IMG/VR virus record: IMGVR_UViG_3300025132_007963
Location: 1 to 64,000 of that record
Length of the DNA stretch: 64,000 nucleotides
Source of the DNA: a virus
Reading direction: 5' to 3' (one strand)
The notes beneath the pieces are model-generated. The model did no database searches. It was not told the DNA's origin and saw only the letters and a list, made by a program, of their open reading frames with translations. The translations under genes and the position numbers were made by a program. This document shows, one piece after another, positions 45,735 to 54,163 of the stretch (position 1 is its first letter; the number at the start of each line of letters is the position of its first letter).

Positions 45735-47106
45735 TGTTGTTCTCCTTCTTGTATGATTTATATTTTTCTTTCAAAGTCTGTAATTGTTCTTTAGCACTCT
45801 TCTCTACTATGTCCTCTACAGTGTCGCCGGTTGGTGGCAGCACTTTAATCTTAACACAACTAGTGTCCATGAAAATTGGATAGACTAATCCATCCGGCCC
45901 ATTGCGGTTTTTTGCAATGAACACACGACCACCATTCGTATTTTTATCTTTTACGGTTCGCGATACAGAAAAGATAAAGTCCGCAACGAAACATTTATTA
46001 AATGCTTCAGATATAGACTCCATTGTAATTACTTCGGCATTCAATCCAGATCGATTTGTTTGAGATGCAGTCCAAAGTGGACACTCATTTATCTGTGCAA
46101 TTCCTCGTAACTCCTCATAAATAGTCTCTAGTTGATGTCTTTTCTCCTCTTTTCTAGAAGAAAATGGTTTTATTAGATCTCCATAATCTACAATGATTAA
46201 GTCGGGTACAAAATCTCTTGTTTTCATTTTTTCTAAATGCGTTTTAATTGTCTGAATAGATGCGGATCTGGTTGGATATTCTTTTACAATAAGCCTACCT
46301 TTAACATCCTGCAGTTCTTCATATATCTTCTCTTTGAATACAGTAAGATTTTTTAATTCAACGCCTGTAATGGCACTGTCATACCTGCTAGCAACAACAG
46401 TATCTGCTAATTCTAGTGTATAATGTATAACATTCTTTCCCGCTAACAAGGCATGAGCCCCTAGGTGAACTAATACCATAGACTTTCCAGCACCGGTGGG
46501 AGCTATCACCACACCAAGTTCACCTTTTCCTAGGCCACCTTTGTTGATGTCATCTATTTGTTGCCAACCGGTTGTTACTGGGTTGCGTTCCTTAATTTGA
46601 AATCTTCTTTCAAAATCTTTAATATAATCGTAGCCAAAATTATTATCCGTACCCAACTTTATTGCATCATTAATAATCTTGCTAACTTCATCAAAAGAAG
46701 ATCTTTTAATCAAATCAACCGACTTAATTAAAGCTTCTTTTAGTTTTTGTTTTTTGCAAAAGTCAAGGGCAGTGTTCTTTATATATTCTGAACCCTCTGG
46801 TTCTAGTCGACTTGCAAGAACTCTAGCATAATAATCTCTTATTCTAATTTGAATAGATTCATTTTCATTCTGAAACTCTGTTCTGATAATAGATTTCATT
46901 ATTTTCTCTGTTGGGTGTACACCATACCTGTCGCGATAGTTTATAATCTTCTTGATAAAAACTCTTAAATACTTTAATTCCAAGAAGTTAATGTCTAATA
47001 CTTCAAACATTTGATCAGCGAATGGCCGATCAGTTAAAATTAATTGACAGAGATCCTCTTGAAAAGATTTTCCAAACTTAGAAAAATCTTCTCTATCTTG
47101 TTCCAT
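45718..47106 (-). CDS. replicative DNA helicase (DnaB / T4 gp41-like)
   Basis: 462 residues. Helical N-terminal domain, then a RecA-type motor with Walker A VVIAPTGAGKS (about 201-211), VIHYTLEL, Walker B LIIVDYGDLI, and WTASQTNRSG (motif with the Q sensor). It unwinds DNA 5'-3' ahead of the polymerase as a hexamer. No primase gene is seen beside it. Ribosome-binding site AAGGTGG. Last gene before the RNR in a replication operon. Confidence 0.92.
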   Translation of the reverse strand: MEQDREDFSKFGKSFQEDLCQLILTDRPFADQMFEVLDINFLELKYLRVFIKKIINYRDRYGVHPTEKIMKSIIRTEFQNENESIQIRIRDYYARVLASRLEPEGSEYIKNTALDFCKKQKLKEALIKSVDLIKRSSFDEVSKIINDAIKLGTDNNFGYDYIKDFERRFQIKERNPVTTGWQQIDDINKGGLGKGELGVVIAPTGAGKSMVLVHLGAHALLAGKNVIHYTLELADTVVASRYDSAITGVELKNLTVFKEKIYEELQDVKGRLIVKEYPTRSASIQTIKTHLEKMKTRDFVPDLIIVDYGDLIKPFSSRKEEKRHQLETIYEELRGIAQINECPLWTASQTNRSGLNAEVITMESISEAFNKCFVADFIFSVSRTVKDKNTNGGRVFIAKNRNGPDGLVYPIFMDTSCVKIKVLPPTGDTVEDIVEKSAKEQLQTLKEKYKSYKKENNNGAIK

Positions 47107-47146
47107 GGTTTACCACCTTACATTTAATTTAGAATAACACGTGTGC

Positions 47147-48124
47147 TTAGAAAACAGAAGTAAAAAATTTAGATACCATCTTATTAAAGCACTCATTAAG
47201 ATCATTTAAGGTGACCTCACCAGCACCATCTTTAATCATCAGGGCCTTTAGCCCTGTTTTATTGAACTCCGGAACATGGTTTTCCATGGTTGTTTCAATC
47301 AGGGTCTTTCTTTGTACTGATATACAAGGAGAATAAAGCTGCATAATTTTATAGTTTTCTTTAATCAATTCTCTTTGTTCGATAACCTTGTCATAAATTT
47401 TTAACTTGCCTTTGTTCTCTTCTGAGTGAGAAATCAAATCCTCCAAGAAACATTCTTTTTCTTCAACAAGAAAGGGGAATCTTTTGGATGCAGTCTGTAA
47501 TCCTACTCCTGGAACACCTGGTAGGTTATCGCTTTTGTCACCGGCCATTGCCCGGGCTATTGCAAAGTTTGTTGGATGTATACCAAACTTATCAATCACA
47601 ATTTTCTCAGTTAATATTTCATCTTGTGTGGGTCTGTATAGGATAGTCTTCTTGTTTAAGAGTTGAATAAAGTCCTTATCACTAGACACGATCACTTTTT
47701 GCCAATCTGAAAAACTGGTTAAATTACAGACATACGATATCACATCATCTGCTTCAACTTGAGGCTCCATGAATTGTATAATAGGAGTTTGGTTTAGGTA
47801 ATCTATTACTCTTAATTGCTGCCAAATCTTATTTTCTGCTTCTTCATCTTCAGACAAGTGTCTGATATCCCTGTTAAGCCTCAGTGGTTTTCGACCTGCT
47901 TTGTAATCTTTATTAATTGCACGTCTTTTGTTTGATCCACCCTCACCATCCCAGACAACCACAATCATGTCTGGCTTAATGTTTCTTGTCAGTTTATTAA
48001 GAATCTTCAAAAAACCTTTACAACCACCAATTGGTTGGCCATTTTGGGATAGGCTTGGATCAACTATATATGATCTTAAAAACTGGTTGTGAGCATCAAC
48101 AACCATTAATCTATTATTTGACAT
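47147..48124 (-). CDS. 5'-3' exonuclease / RNase H (FEN-like)
   Basis: 325 residues. MVVDAHNQFLRSYI, VVVWDGEGGSNKRRAINKDY, VEADDVISYVCNLT, VIVSSDKDFIQLL and GDKSDNLPGVPGVGLQTASK (H3TH helix) give the full acidic metal site of the T4 RNase H and Pol I 5'-nuclease family. It removes RNA primers and 5' flaps. It would complement the family-A polymerase that lacks such a domain. Confidence 0.93.
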   Translation of the reverse strand: MSNNRLMVVDAHNQFLRSYIVDPSLSQNGQPIGGCKGFLKILNKLTRNIKPDMIVVVWDGEGGSNKRRAINKDYKAGRKPLRLNRDIRHLSEDEEAENKIWQQLRVIDYLNQTPIIQFMEPQVEADDVISYVCNLTSFSDWQKVIVSSDKDFIQLLNKKTILYRPTQDEILTEKIVIDKFGIHPTNFAIARAMAGDKSDNLPGVPGVGLQTASKRFPFLVEEKECFLEDLISHSEENKGKLKIYDKVIEQRELIKENYKIMQLYSPCISVQRKTLIETTMENHVPEFNKTGLKALMIKDGAGEVTLNDLNECFNKMVSKFFTSVF

Positions 48125-48134
48125 CTTTTTCCTT

Positions 48135-48185
48135 TCATAAAAAAAGCGCTTTAAGTATTATAACCTAAAGCGCATTAGAGGTCAA
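48135..48185 (-). promoter_or_regulatory. promoter nested in an intrinsic terminator
   Basis: Promoter TTGACC (48180-48185), 17-base spacer, TATAAT (48157-48162) on the minus strand. A 10-bp stem (GCGCTTTAGG at 48164-48173 with CTTAAAGCGC at 48146-48155) and seven T form a terminator. The -10 box lies in its loop, so the same bases end the recA transcript and start the exonuclease-helicase-RNR transcript. Confidence 0.9.
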
Positions 48186-48200
48186 GAGTTTAGTTAGAAA

Positions 48201-49325
48201 CTAATCTTCTTCTGGTTTTTCAGATTCATAAAAATCTTCTGCTTTACCTTCACGATTTTTGAATTTTTTAATTACATCATCGTCAATAATAGACAGAACA
48301 CTTTCTCTGAAGTTTTCATTTTTGAGTTTTTGTGTCCAACCCTTTCTCTGAAATCTTTCTTCTGTGCCGTCATTCAAAACCAGGGTAAACCAAGCACCAG
48401 ACTGTTTAAGTCTTTCGGATATTTGAATTGCTTCAAACCAACTCTCTTCATCTTGAATACCAACAGTATCTGTGTTACCCCAAAGAATTTTGAAATTGCA
48501 ATGTCGACCAGCTGTTCCAAACCTAGACTTCTCTAGTTTTGCCTTAACTTCTGATCCTACCCTAAAGCCATTATCGTCCGTGACATAAGATGCCTTGGAC
48601 TTTCTACCAGTTAGCCATACTCGCAAAGAATATGCGTAATGCATGGCCTTGCCACCAGGAGTAACCCATGGCGTAACCATGGCTTCAGCTGGGGTTCTGG
48701 TAATGTTTGTCTTAAGCTGATTTAAGACAACAAATGTTGCTTGCTTGTTAGCAATGGGAACAGTTAGTTTTGACATGCCCTTTGATAAAATTCTTGGCTT
48801 AACTGCCATTGAAGATTGCGGATTGAAATCCCCTTCAATATCAGATATTGATGGTGTTAAGGCTAAAGAATCCCAGATAAACAGCCATTTGTTATCTGTG
48901 CTTAATAATTCTTCAATTGTTTCAAGCACAAACTCAACACTCTCAGCTTGTAGATAAATTAATTTACTTAAATCACAACCTGACTTTTGCAAAAAATCAG
49001 AATCAATAGCTGATTCGCTATCAAAATAAGCAACATCCATACCCATTTTTTGAGCATTAGCTGCTATTTGTGCCGCCATAAAAGATTTACCTGTAGCCTC
49101 AAGTCCTGCAATTTCTGTTACCTTTCCAACCGGTACACCGGCTAGCTTACCTTTGCATATAATGGAATCCAACCAGCGTGAACCAGTTGAAATCCATTCT
49201 TTTACATCGGTAGGGTTTTCTTCTTCTAGGCTGTGGGCAATTTCTCTGCCTGTTTTCTTATTAATCAGCTTTCGAATATCACCCAGCGATAATTTTCCGG
49301 TTCTTATTTTACTTACTTTTGCCAT
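48201..49325 (-). CDS. recA: RecA / UvsX-type recombinase
   Basis: 374 residues. PVGKVTEIAGLEATGKSFMA (Walker A GLEATGKS), AYFDSESAIDSDFLQKSG, WLFIWDSLALTPSISDIEGD (Walker B), VVLNQLKTNI and VTPGGKAMHYAYSLRVWLTG. It coats single strands and pairs them with homologous DNA for recombination and replication restart. Loop L2 is shorter than in bacteria; the C-terminus is acidic. The start has a weak ribosome-binding site. Confidence 0.94.
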   Translation of the reverse strand: MAKVSKIRTGKLSLGDIRKLINKKTGREIAHSLEEENPTDVKEWISTGSRWLDSIICKGKLAGVPVGKVTEIAGLEATGKSFMAAQIAANAQKMGMDVAYFDSESAIDSDFLQKSGCDLSKLIYLQAESVEFVLETIEELLSTDNKWLFIWDSLALTPSISDIEGDFNPQSSMAVKPRILSKGMSKLTVPIANKQATFVVLNQLKTNITRTPAEAMVTPWVTPGGKAMHYAYSLRVWLTGRKSKASYVTDDNGFRVGSEVKAKLEKSRFGTAGRHCNFKILWGNTDTVGIQDEESWFEAIQISERLKQSGAWFTLVLNDGTEERFQRKGWTQKLKNENFRESVLSIIDDDVIKKFKNREGKAEDFYESEKPEED

Positions 49326-49327
49326 GC

Positions 49328-49771
49328 TTACTCACTAATGTTCATAACTTCAATTTCAAAATTTAAGCTTTTACCAGCCATAGGGTGGTTCAAGTCTAGC
49401 TCAACATTTGAATCTGAAAAAGAATTGATAGTGGCAATAAATGGTCGACCCTCCATGTCCCTGCCCTGAATTACCTCACCGATTTGAAAATTAAAATCCG
49501 GTGGGAATGCATTTTGCGGCACTGTTTGCACAAGTTCTGGATTTAGATCTCCATAAGCCTGCTCCGGGGAGAGTTTAATATTTTTAACCTCACCCAACTT
49601 CATTCCAACAACTGCTGAGTCGAAACCAGAAATCATTTGTCCTGATCCAACCTCAAAAGTAATCGCCTCGTTACGTTCCCGGGAGCTATCAAACTGTGTA
49701 CCGTCATCCAGTGTCCCAACATAGTGAACATCAACTGTCCTTCCGCTCAATACTTTTCTCAACTTACCCAT
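49328..49771 (-). CDS. FKBP-type peptidyl-prolyl cis-trans isomerase
   Basis: 147 residues from ATG 49769-49771 with AGGAG; a GTG eleven codons upstream lacks a ribosome-binding site. VDVHYVGTLDDGTQFDSSRE, FEVGSGQMISGFDSAVVGMK, LSPEQAYGDLNPELVQTVPQ, then an IF insert and LDLNHPMAGKSLNFEIEVMN give a SlyD/SlpA-type FKBP. It speeds proline isomerisation and acts as a chaperone. Rare in phages; here between SSB and RecA. Confidence 0.92.
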   Translation of the reverse strand: MGKLRKVLSGRTVDVHYVGTLDDGTQFDSSRERNEAITFEVGSGQMISGFDSAVVGMKLGEVKNIKLSPEQAYGDLNPELVQTVPQNAFPPDFNFQIGEVIQGRDMEGRPFIATINSFSDSNVELDLNHPMAGKSLNFEIEVMNISE

Positions 49772-49786
49772 TATATTCTCTCCTTT

Positions 49787-49821
49787 ATAAAAAATTAGAG
49801 GCACCTGTAACCCCGTGCCTC
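49787..49821 (-). terminator. intrinsic terminator after ssb
   Basis: Minus strand: GAGGCAC (49815-49821) pairs with GTGCCTC (49798-49804), 10-base loop, then TAA and six T. Ends the SSB transcript; read-through would express FKBP and RecA, since no promoter was seen between them. Confidence 0.88.
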
Positions 49822-49837
49822 CCTGCGGTGTAAAAAA

Positions 49838-50599
49838 CTATGAACCTAAAAGGTCATTGAAAGCGGCCTCAACAGCGTCGTTTGACGCACCCGACGTTGC
49901 ATCGGTTGATCCCCCGTATTGCTCAACTTCTGACTGAGAAGTCTCAGCGTCTAGGAACGCATCAAGCATTGCCTGTGCTTCTTCTGGTGACTTTCTTTCA
50001 AACAATTCTTCAAAGTTGGGAATTGTTTCCAGAAGCTCAGCACATCGATCTTCGCCACCAACATTATCATCGCAAAGTACTGTCTTGCGTGGTCGGGGAC
50101 GAATATCGGTTCTAGGGAACCTTTCACCAGCTGGCTTACCATACATAACCTTGAGGTCATTACCCATGTCTGGGTCGGTAATGTCGCCGTAGTCCGGATC
50201 TAAGACAATGTTAAGGAGCTTCTCATAAGCCATCTTACCATAACCCCAAACTCTAATACCTTGATTTTCTTCACCTCTTACAAGAACAGGTGAAAAGAAC
50301 CTTTGTTTGGCGAACATGTCTTTAGCCATCCTCTTACTTTCTTCTGTACCCTCATTCCATAGTTTGTTACCAAAATCACAAACTGGACAACTGTCTCCAA
50401 AATTTCTCTTGGGACACAAGAAACCACCCGGCGCTACATTATAATGAAACCACTTCTCCTTAAAGGGATCACCATCAGCAGTTGGAACAATTCTTACATT
50501 ATTCTCGCCATCTTGGGGTTTCCAAAAATCTGTTTTTGAACTATCCTTGCCGGATAGTGTATTCAATTTTGATCGCATTCGATCTAGATCTAGAGCCAT
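49838..50599 (-). CDS. ssb: single-stranded DNA-binding protein (gp32-like)
   Basis: 253 residues from ATG 50597-50599 with AAGGAGG. N-terminal LAST-like KTDFWKPQDGENNVRIVPTA, then PFKEKWFHYNVAPGGFLCPK and CPVC as a zinc site, an OB-fold (KQRFFSPVLVRGEENQGIRV) and an acidic C-terminus for partner binding (NDAVEAAFNDLLGS). It protects single strands during replication with the RecA-like and helicase proteins. The 25-codon upstream extension overlaps the leader hairpin and is rejected. Confidence 0.93.
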   Translation of the reverse strand: MALDLDRMRSKLNTLSGKDSSKTDFWKPQDGENNVRIVPTADGDPFKEKWFHYNVAPGGFLCPKRNFGDSCPVCDFGNKLWNEGTEESKRMAKDMFAKQRFFSPVLVRGEENQGIRVWGYGKMAYEKLLNIVLDPDYGDITDPDMGNDLKVMYGKPAGERFPRTDIRPRPRKTVLCDDNVGGEDRCAELLETIPNFEELFERKSPEEAQAMLDAFLDAETSQSEVEQYGGSTDATSGASNDAVEAAFNDLLGS

Positions 50600-50642
50600 A
50601 ATAAACCTCCTTATTTTGTTTTTTTGCTCATTGGCTATAGCA

Positions 50643-50700
50643 GGTCGGCAAATTTCCCGACCAACTTTATACACTATAACATATCTGAAATTTAAATCAA
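50643..50700 (-). promoter_or_regulatory. ssb promoter and leader hairpin
   Basis: TTGATT (50695-50700), 16-base spacer, TATAGT (50673-50678) on the minus strand. The leader then forms a 6-bp hairpin (GGTCGG/CCGACC, 50643-50662) about 45 bases before the ssb start. T4 gp32 represses its own mRNA by binding a leader structure, so the hairpin may be an autoregulatory site. Confidence 0.7.
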
Positions 50701-51545
50701 GTCTTTTTTGAAGAATTTTGAATTTTTGTTGAATGAGCTAAAATATAACCACAATCTTCATCATAGTCTGTTGAATAAATACCATAACTAACTTTTGTGT
50801 CGCTTAAAGTCTTTTTCTTAACTTGATCAACTATTTTTTTATGCAAACCTTTTTCATTCCTCAATTTTTTTTCAGGTATGCCATAATAATACCGGGCATC
50901 TCGAATAAAGTCAAGAGGAAAAAATAATTTTTCTTGACCAGTTTTTGAATTTAAAATCCCAAAGGTTGAAATTTTTGCAAATTCTACTGGATCTGAAAAG
51001 GTATCTGAAACAGACTGGATATGATTGTAAACATTTATCATATGAAATGCTGAGACTATCGTTTCATTTATTCTTGGATAATAATCAAAAACAGAAGCAT
51101 CTTCAACCAGGCTACTTAAGCTGTCGTTTGAAGCAAGAAATATTCTATTAAAGACATTTGATCTTGCATATTCCTGGAAAATATTGAATGCGATTTTTTC
51201 TTGCAAAAATTTAGTTTCGCTTAACAATTCAACTTCTGGCTTTACATACAATATATTAATTTTACAATTTTTGTTTAGTTTTTCTAGAATGACCAAAGAG
51301 GCACCTGAAGTGATACTAGCTCCAGAGACGATAAACAAAATCCCTCCTTTTATATTCTTTAAAAAGTTAGCTATTTTTAAATCCTTGGTTTCATATTCTT
51401 CGGGATTAGAAAACTTTGGGATTTGTAAACAATCCTTATCTTTCTGAATTTCAGAATCTATTTTATATACTCTATATTGTGAGTATGCTTTAAATTTATC
51501 TGCTATTCGACATCCCACGCCACCTAACCCAATTACCGTTTCCAT
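50697..51545 (-). CDS. divergent FtsZ/tubulin-like protein (282 aa)
   Basis: METVIGLGGVGCRIADKFKA and VYKIDSE match the first FtsZ nucleotide loop and strand. GGILFIVSGASITSGASLVI stands where FtsZ has ...GGGTGTGAAPVI. INILYVKPEVELLSETKFLQ and IFLASNDSLSSL match the KPF.FEG and PNDKLL segments. The order and spacing fit the tubulin/FtsZ fold through about residue 190; the C-terminal part is shorter than in FtsZ (about 350). The GGGTG(S/T)G signature is lost, so GTP hydrolysis may be weak. Phage tubulins move or centre DNA; here the gene is beside SSB and polymerase. Confidence 0.65.
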   Translation of the reverse strand: METVIGLGGVGCRIADKFKAYSQYRVYKIDSEIQKDKDCLQIPKFSNPEEYETKDLKIANFLKNIKGGILFIVSGASITSGASLVILEKLNKNCKINILYVKPEVELLSETKFLQEKIAFNIFQEYARSNVFNRIFLASNDSLSSLVEDASVFDYYPRINETIVSAFHMINVYNHIQSVSDTFSDPVEFAKISTFGILNSKTGQEKLFFPLDFIRDARYYYGIPEKKLRNEKGLHKKIVDQVKKKTLSDTKVSYGIYSTDYDEDCGYILAHSTKIQNSSKKT

Positions 51546-52732
51546 GTAAAGTCCTTCATCTGTCCAAAATTATTTCCAACTTGCACGTTTGTTTTGAATT
51601 TACCAAACCTTGTATTTTCAAACAACGTTGCTATCTCATATATCTTATTAAAGTCCTGTCTCGCAAAATCTATAGTAATTGAATCGTGCATTAAAAATGC
51701 AACCTTGCTCTGCCAACCCTGCAACATTTTAAAAACTTTGTATGCTTGCTCTAAGAATATATCACTTGAAGTCGATTGCAAAATATAATTTACACTGTGA
51801 AATTCATCAGACAATATCTCTCTATGAAATGGTGTTGAGACTTTTTCACCATCCCAGAATTTCTCTCTCAGCGCGTCTCTATTATAAAATTTATCAATCA
51901 TGTGATCTTTTGAATTTGGATTGTAAAGCCATGCAAAAATTCTTTTCTTTGCCTCGGGCCTTGTTATAGATCCATTAAATATATTTTTAATATTCCAGTC
52001 ATGGATGTCAATGTCTGGTTGAGATTGATCGTTTAAAGCTAAAAATGTTCTTATCTCTGCTGCATTAAAATCTAGCTCCAAATAAACATCATTGGTGGGT
52101 TCTATATATTTTCTTAGATCTTTATCCAAAGTTAGTATTGGAAAAGATCTCTTTTGAGAACTTAATCTCCCTGTCTTTGTGCTGAACATTCTATATCTTA
52201 TAAAGTTATCAAACTTGTTTTTATTTTTTAGAAAGTTTCTAGCTTTTGGAGCAAAAGAATCTTTCTTGAGAGCTTTGTAATTAATTTTGATTTCTTGAGA
52301 TTTTATATCTTCAATCATTTTTGTAATCTTAAGCAGATGATCATAGTTTAGAGGCTTTTCGTGTGTATTAAAGACATGCTTGGTGATAGTGTTCTTTAAT
52401 TCAAGATATGTTTTCAGGTTATTGTGAGGTATCAAGTCAAAAATACAGTTTTCTTTCAAATCAACTTTTGCAATTTTGAGAGATTTAATAAATGCTTTGA
52501 TGTTATTTAATGTTTCAATATTATCTTGCTTTAAGCTTTCTGGGCACGCTTCGAATATTTCTTCACTTTGAGCATAAAGTTGTGCATATTCTATGGTTTC
52601 ATATTCTTTAAGTGGCTTAGAGTATTTCCACGTTTTAGAAAATTCATCTAAACTATATTCATGGAACTGTAAGTTTCCATTACAATAAACACCAACACAT
52701 TCTTGTTTGTCGTCAATACTCTGAAAATACAT
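51533..52732 (-). CDS. DNA polymerase I-like family A polymerase, short
   Basis: 399 residues, polymerase domain only. TKTGRLSSQ; motif A LELDFNAAEIRTFLAL; motif B RPEAKKRIFAWLY (Arg, Lys and Phe at the positions of E. coli R754, K758 and F762); NYILQSTSSDIFLEQA; motif C FLMHDSITIDF. The catalytic Asp of motif C is kept, but the following Glu (E883) is Ser. The first 130 residues lack exonuclease motifs. No 5' nuclease domain, but a separate one is at 47147-48124. A repair or primer-replacement role beside DnaE is likely; GAGG precedes the ATG. Confidence 0.9.
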   Translation of the reverse strand: MYFQSIDDKQECVGVYCNGNLQFHEYSLDEFSKTWKYSKPLKEYETIEYAQLYAQSEEIFEACPESLKQDNIETLNNIKAFIKSLKIAKVDLKENCIFDLIPHNNLKTYLELKNTITKHVFNTHEKPLNYDHLLKITKMIEDIKSQEIKINYKALKKDSFAPKARNFLKNKNKFDNFIRYRMFSTKTGRLSSQKRSFPILTLDKDLRKYIEPTNDVYLELDFNAAEIRTFLALNDQSQPDIDIHDWNIKNIFNGSITRPEAKKRIFAWLYNPNSKDHMIDKFYNRDALREKFWDGEKVSTPFHREILSDEFHSVNYILQSTSSDIFLEQAYKVFKMLQGWQSKVAFLMHDSITIDFARQDFNKIYEIATLFENTRFGKFKTNVQVGNNFGQMKDFTWKR

Positions 52733-52741
52733 TATACCTCT

Positions 52742-54160
52742 TTAGTATCCACCACCACCGCCACCTGAGCTGCCACCACCGCCAGAGGACATACCACCGC
52801 CGCCATATGACATAGAGGAAACAGAGGGGGAAGCGGGAGCAGCGGTAGTAAGAGAGCCCTGTAAATTTGCACCTGTAGAGCCAAGTATCTCACTCGCCAT
52901 TGCTAATCCGGCGCCGGGTCCGCCGGCTTCTAGGCCGTAAAGATCCGCTGCGGCCTCTGAAATAGAGGTTCCCAAAGATCCGCCTTCGGGGTCAAAATTA
53001 ATATTAAAATTTAGTTTTTTTAATAAATTTATATCGTAATTCATAACAAACAAGTTTACATAAAAATATAAATACGCTGTGGTTTTATAGTTCTTTAAAA
53101 GGTTTACTTTCTTTTTCAGATCGCGGATTTTATCTTTTGTAACTTTTGCTCCAATCTCTTTTAAGCGAATTTGTAAATAAATATCTAACAAGTTTAACTC
53201 ACTTATTTTAGAATTTAATTCATCTTTTGTCAATACTTTTCTGATGGAAGATTTCTTTTTTATAGTTTCACATATTTTCGTTTTTTGTCTGATTGGAAAA
53301 TTAGTCATAAAAGTAAAATATATATCATAGATAAAAGATCGCAGATACTCCCTATCAGCGAGATATGTTGGGTAGCAATAATCTGAAAAATAGTTATTTG
53401 GTTCAGTTAGGCCATACAACTTCATGTACTCTTTGAGTTGGGGTGAATTTAAATTTGCAACCAAAGTCCAAGGTGCGTTTTTGTTTATCATAAATCCAAA
53501 CTTATTAGCGATATTAACTAAAGAGTTAAAATTTTCAGATTCAACTATTGTGTTTTTAATTTCATCATCGCCATGATCGGCTTCTAGTAATTCTATAGAT
53601 AAGCCGCTTACTCTTCCCGGACAAAGAGGGGATGCTGTAAAGCCTGTCAAAGTTAATGGAAAATCACCGGCATGATTATTTACAAAAGTATTAAATTTTT
53701 TAAGTATATCATCTAATCCTGAAATTGCATCACTGTTTGGAGCCAAATAAGTATTGATAAAATAATCTCTCATTTGTTCTGAGTGTCTATCATAATAATC
53801 GAACATACTTTCCCAAGCTCTTTTTGGAACAAGGTCGGTAACATCACCTGTTATGGGTAAAATTCTTTCTTTTGCGGCCTGATGATTATAAAATCTAACC
53901 ATGTCCTGAAAAGCATCAACCACAAAATCAACAGCGAACATGTTTTGACCTTCGTTAAAGTAACCTAATCCAGATCTAGGTAATACAAAAACTGGATTTC
54001 CTAGTAAATCAACTCTACCATATAGTGGCTTTTTATACCAAAAATCTATTATTCTTTTTTTATCTCTAACCCTTTCAACAGAATTTATCTTATATTCTTC
54101 TCGGGAATAGAAAGCGTGCTTTCCATTGATATTATTTTTTGCTGGTTCGTAGAAAGCCAT
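52742..54160 (-). CDS. putative virion protein with Gly-rich tail (472 aa)
   Basis: Tyr/Asn/Lys-rich protein: MAFYEPAKNNINGKHAFYSR, VDFVVDAFQDMVRFYNHQAA. The last 60 residues turn to AAPASPSVSSMSYGGGGMSS and Gly-Ser repeats. It lies directly after the baseplate-type gene 54164-56530 with AAGGA before the ATG. The position and the low-complexity tail suit a structural or tail-associated protein, but no known fold is recognised. Confidence 0.75.
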   Translation of the reverse strand: MAFYEPAKNNINGKHAFYSREEYKINSVERVRDKKRIIDFWYKKPLYGRVDLLGNPVFVLPRSGLGYFNEGQNMFAVDFVVDAFQDMVRFYNHQAAKERILPITGDVTDLVPKRAWESMFDYYDRHSEQMRDYFINTYLAPNSDAISGLDDILKKFNTFVNNHAGDFPLTLTGFTASPLCPGRVSGLSIELLEADHGDDEIKNTIVESENFNSLVNIANKFGFMINKNAPWTLVANLNSPQLKEYMKLYGLTEPNNYFSDYCYPTYLADREYLRSFIYDIYFTFMTNFPIRQKTKICETIKKKSSIRKVLTKDELNSKISELNLLDIYLQIRLKEIGAKVTKDKIRDLKKKVNLLKNYKTTAYLYFYVNLFVMNYDINLLKKLNFNINFDPEGGSLGTSISEAAADLYGLEAGGPGAGLAMASEILGSTGANLQGSLTTAAPASPSVSSMSYGGGGMSSGGGGSSGGGGGGY

Positions 54161-54163
54161 GGC

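Noticed and set aside
45718-52732. Primase gene in the replication cluster
   Set aside because: No zinc-ribbon/TOPRIM or archaeal-type primase motif was found; it must lie outside the window or be supplied by the host.
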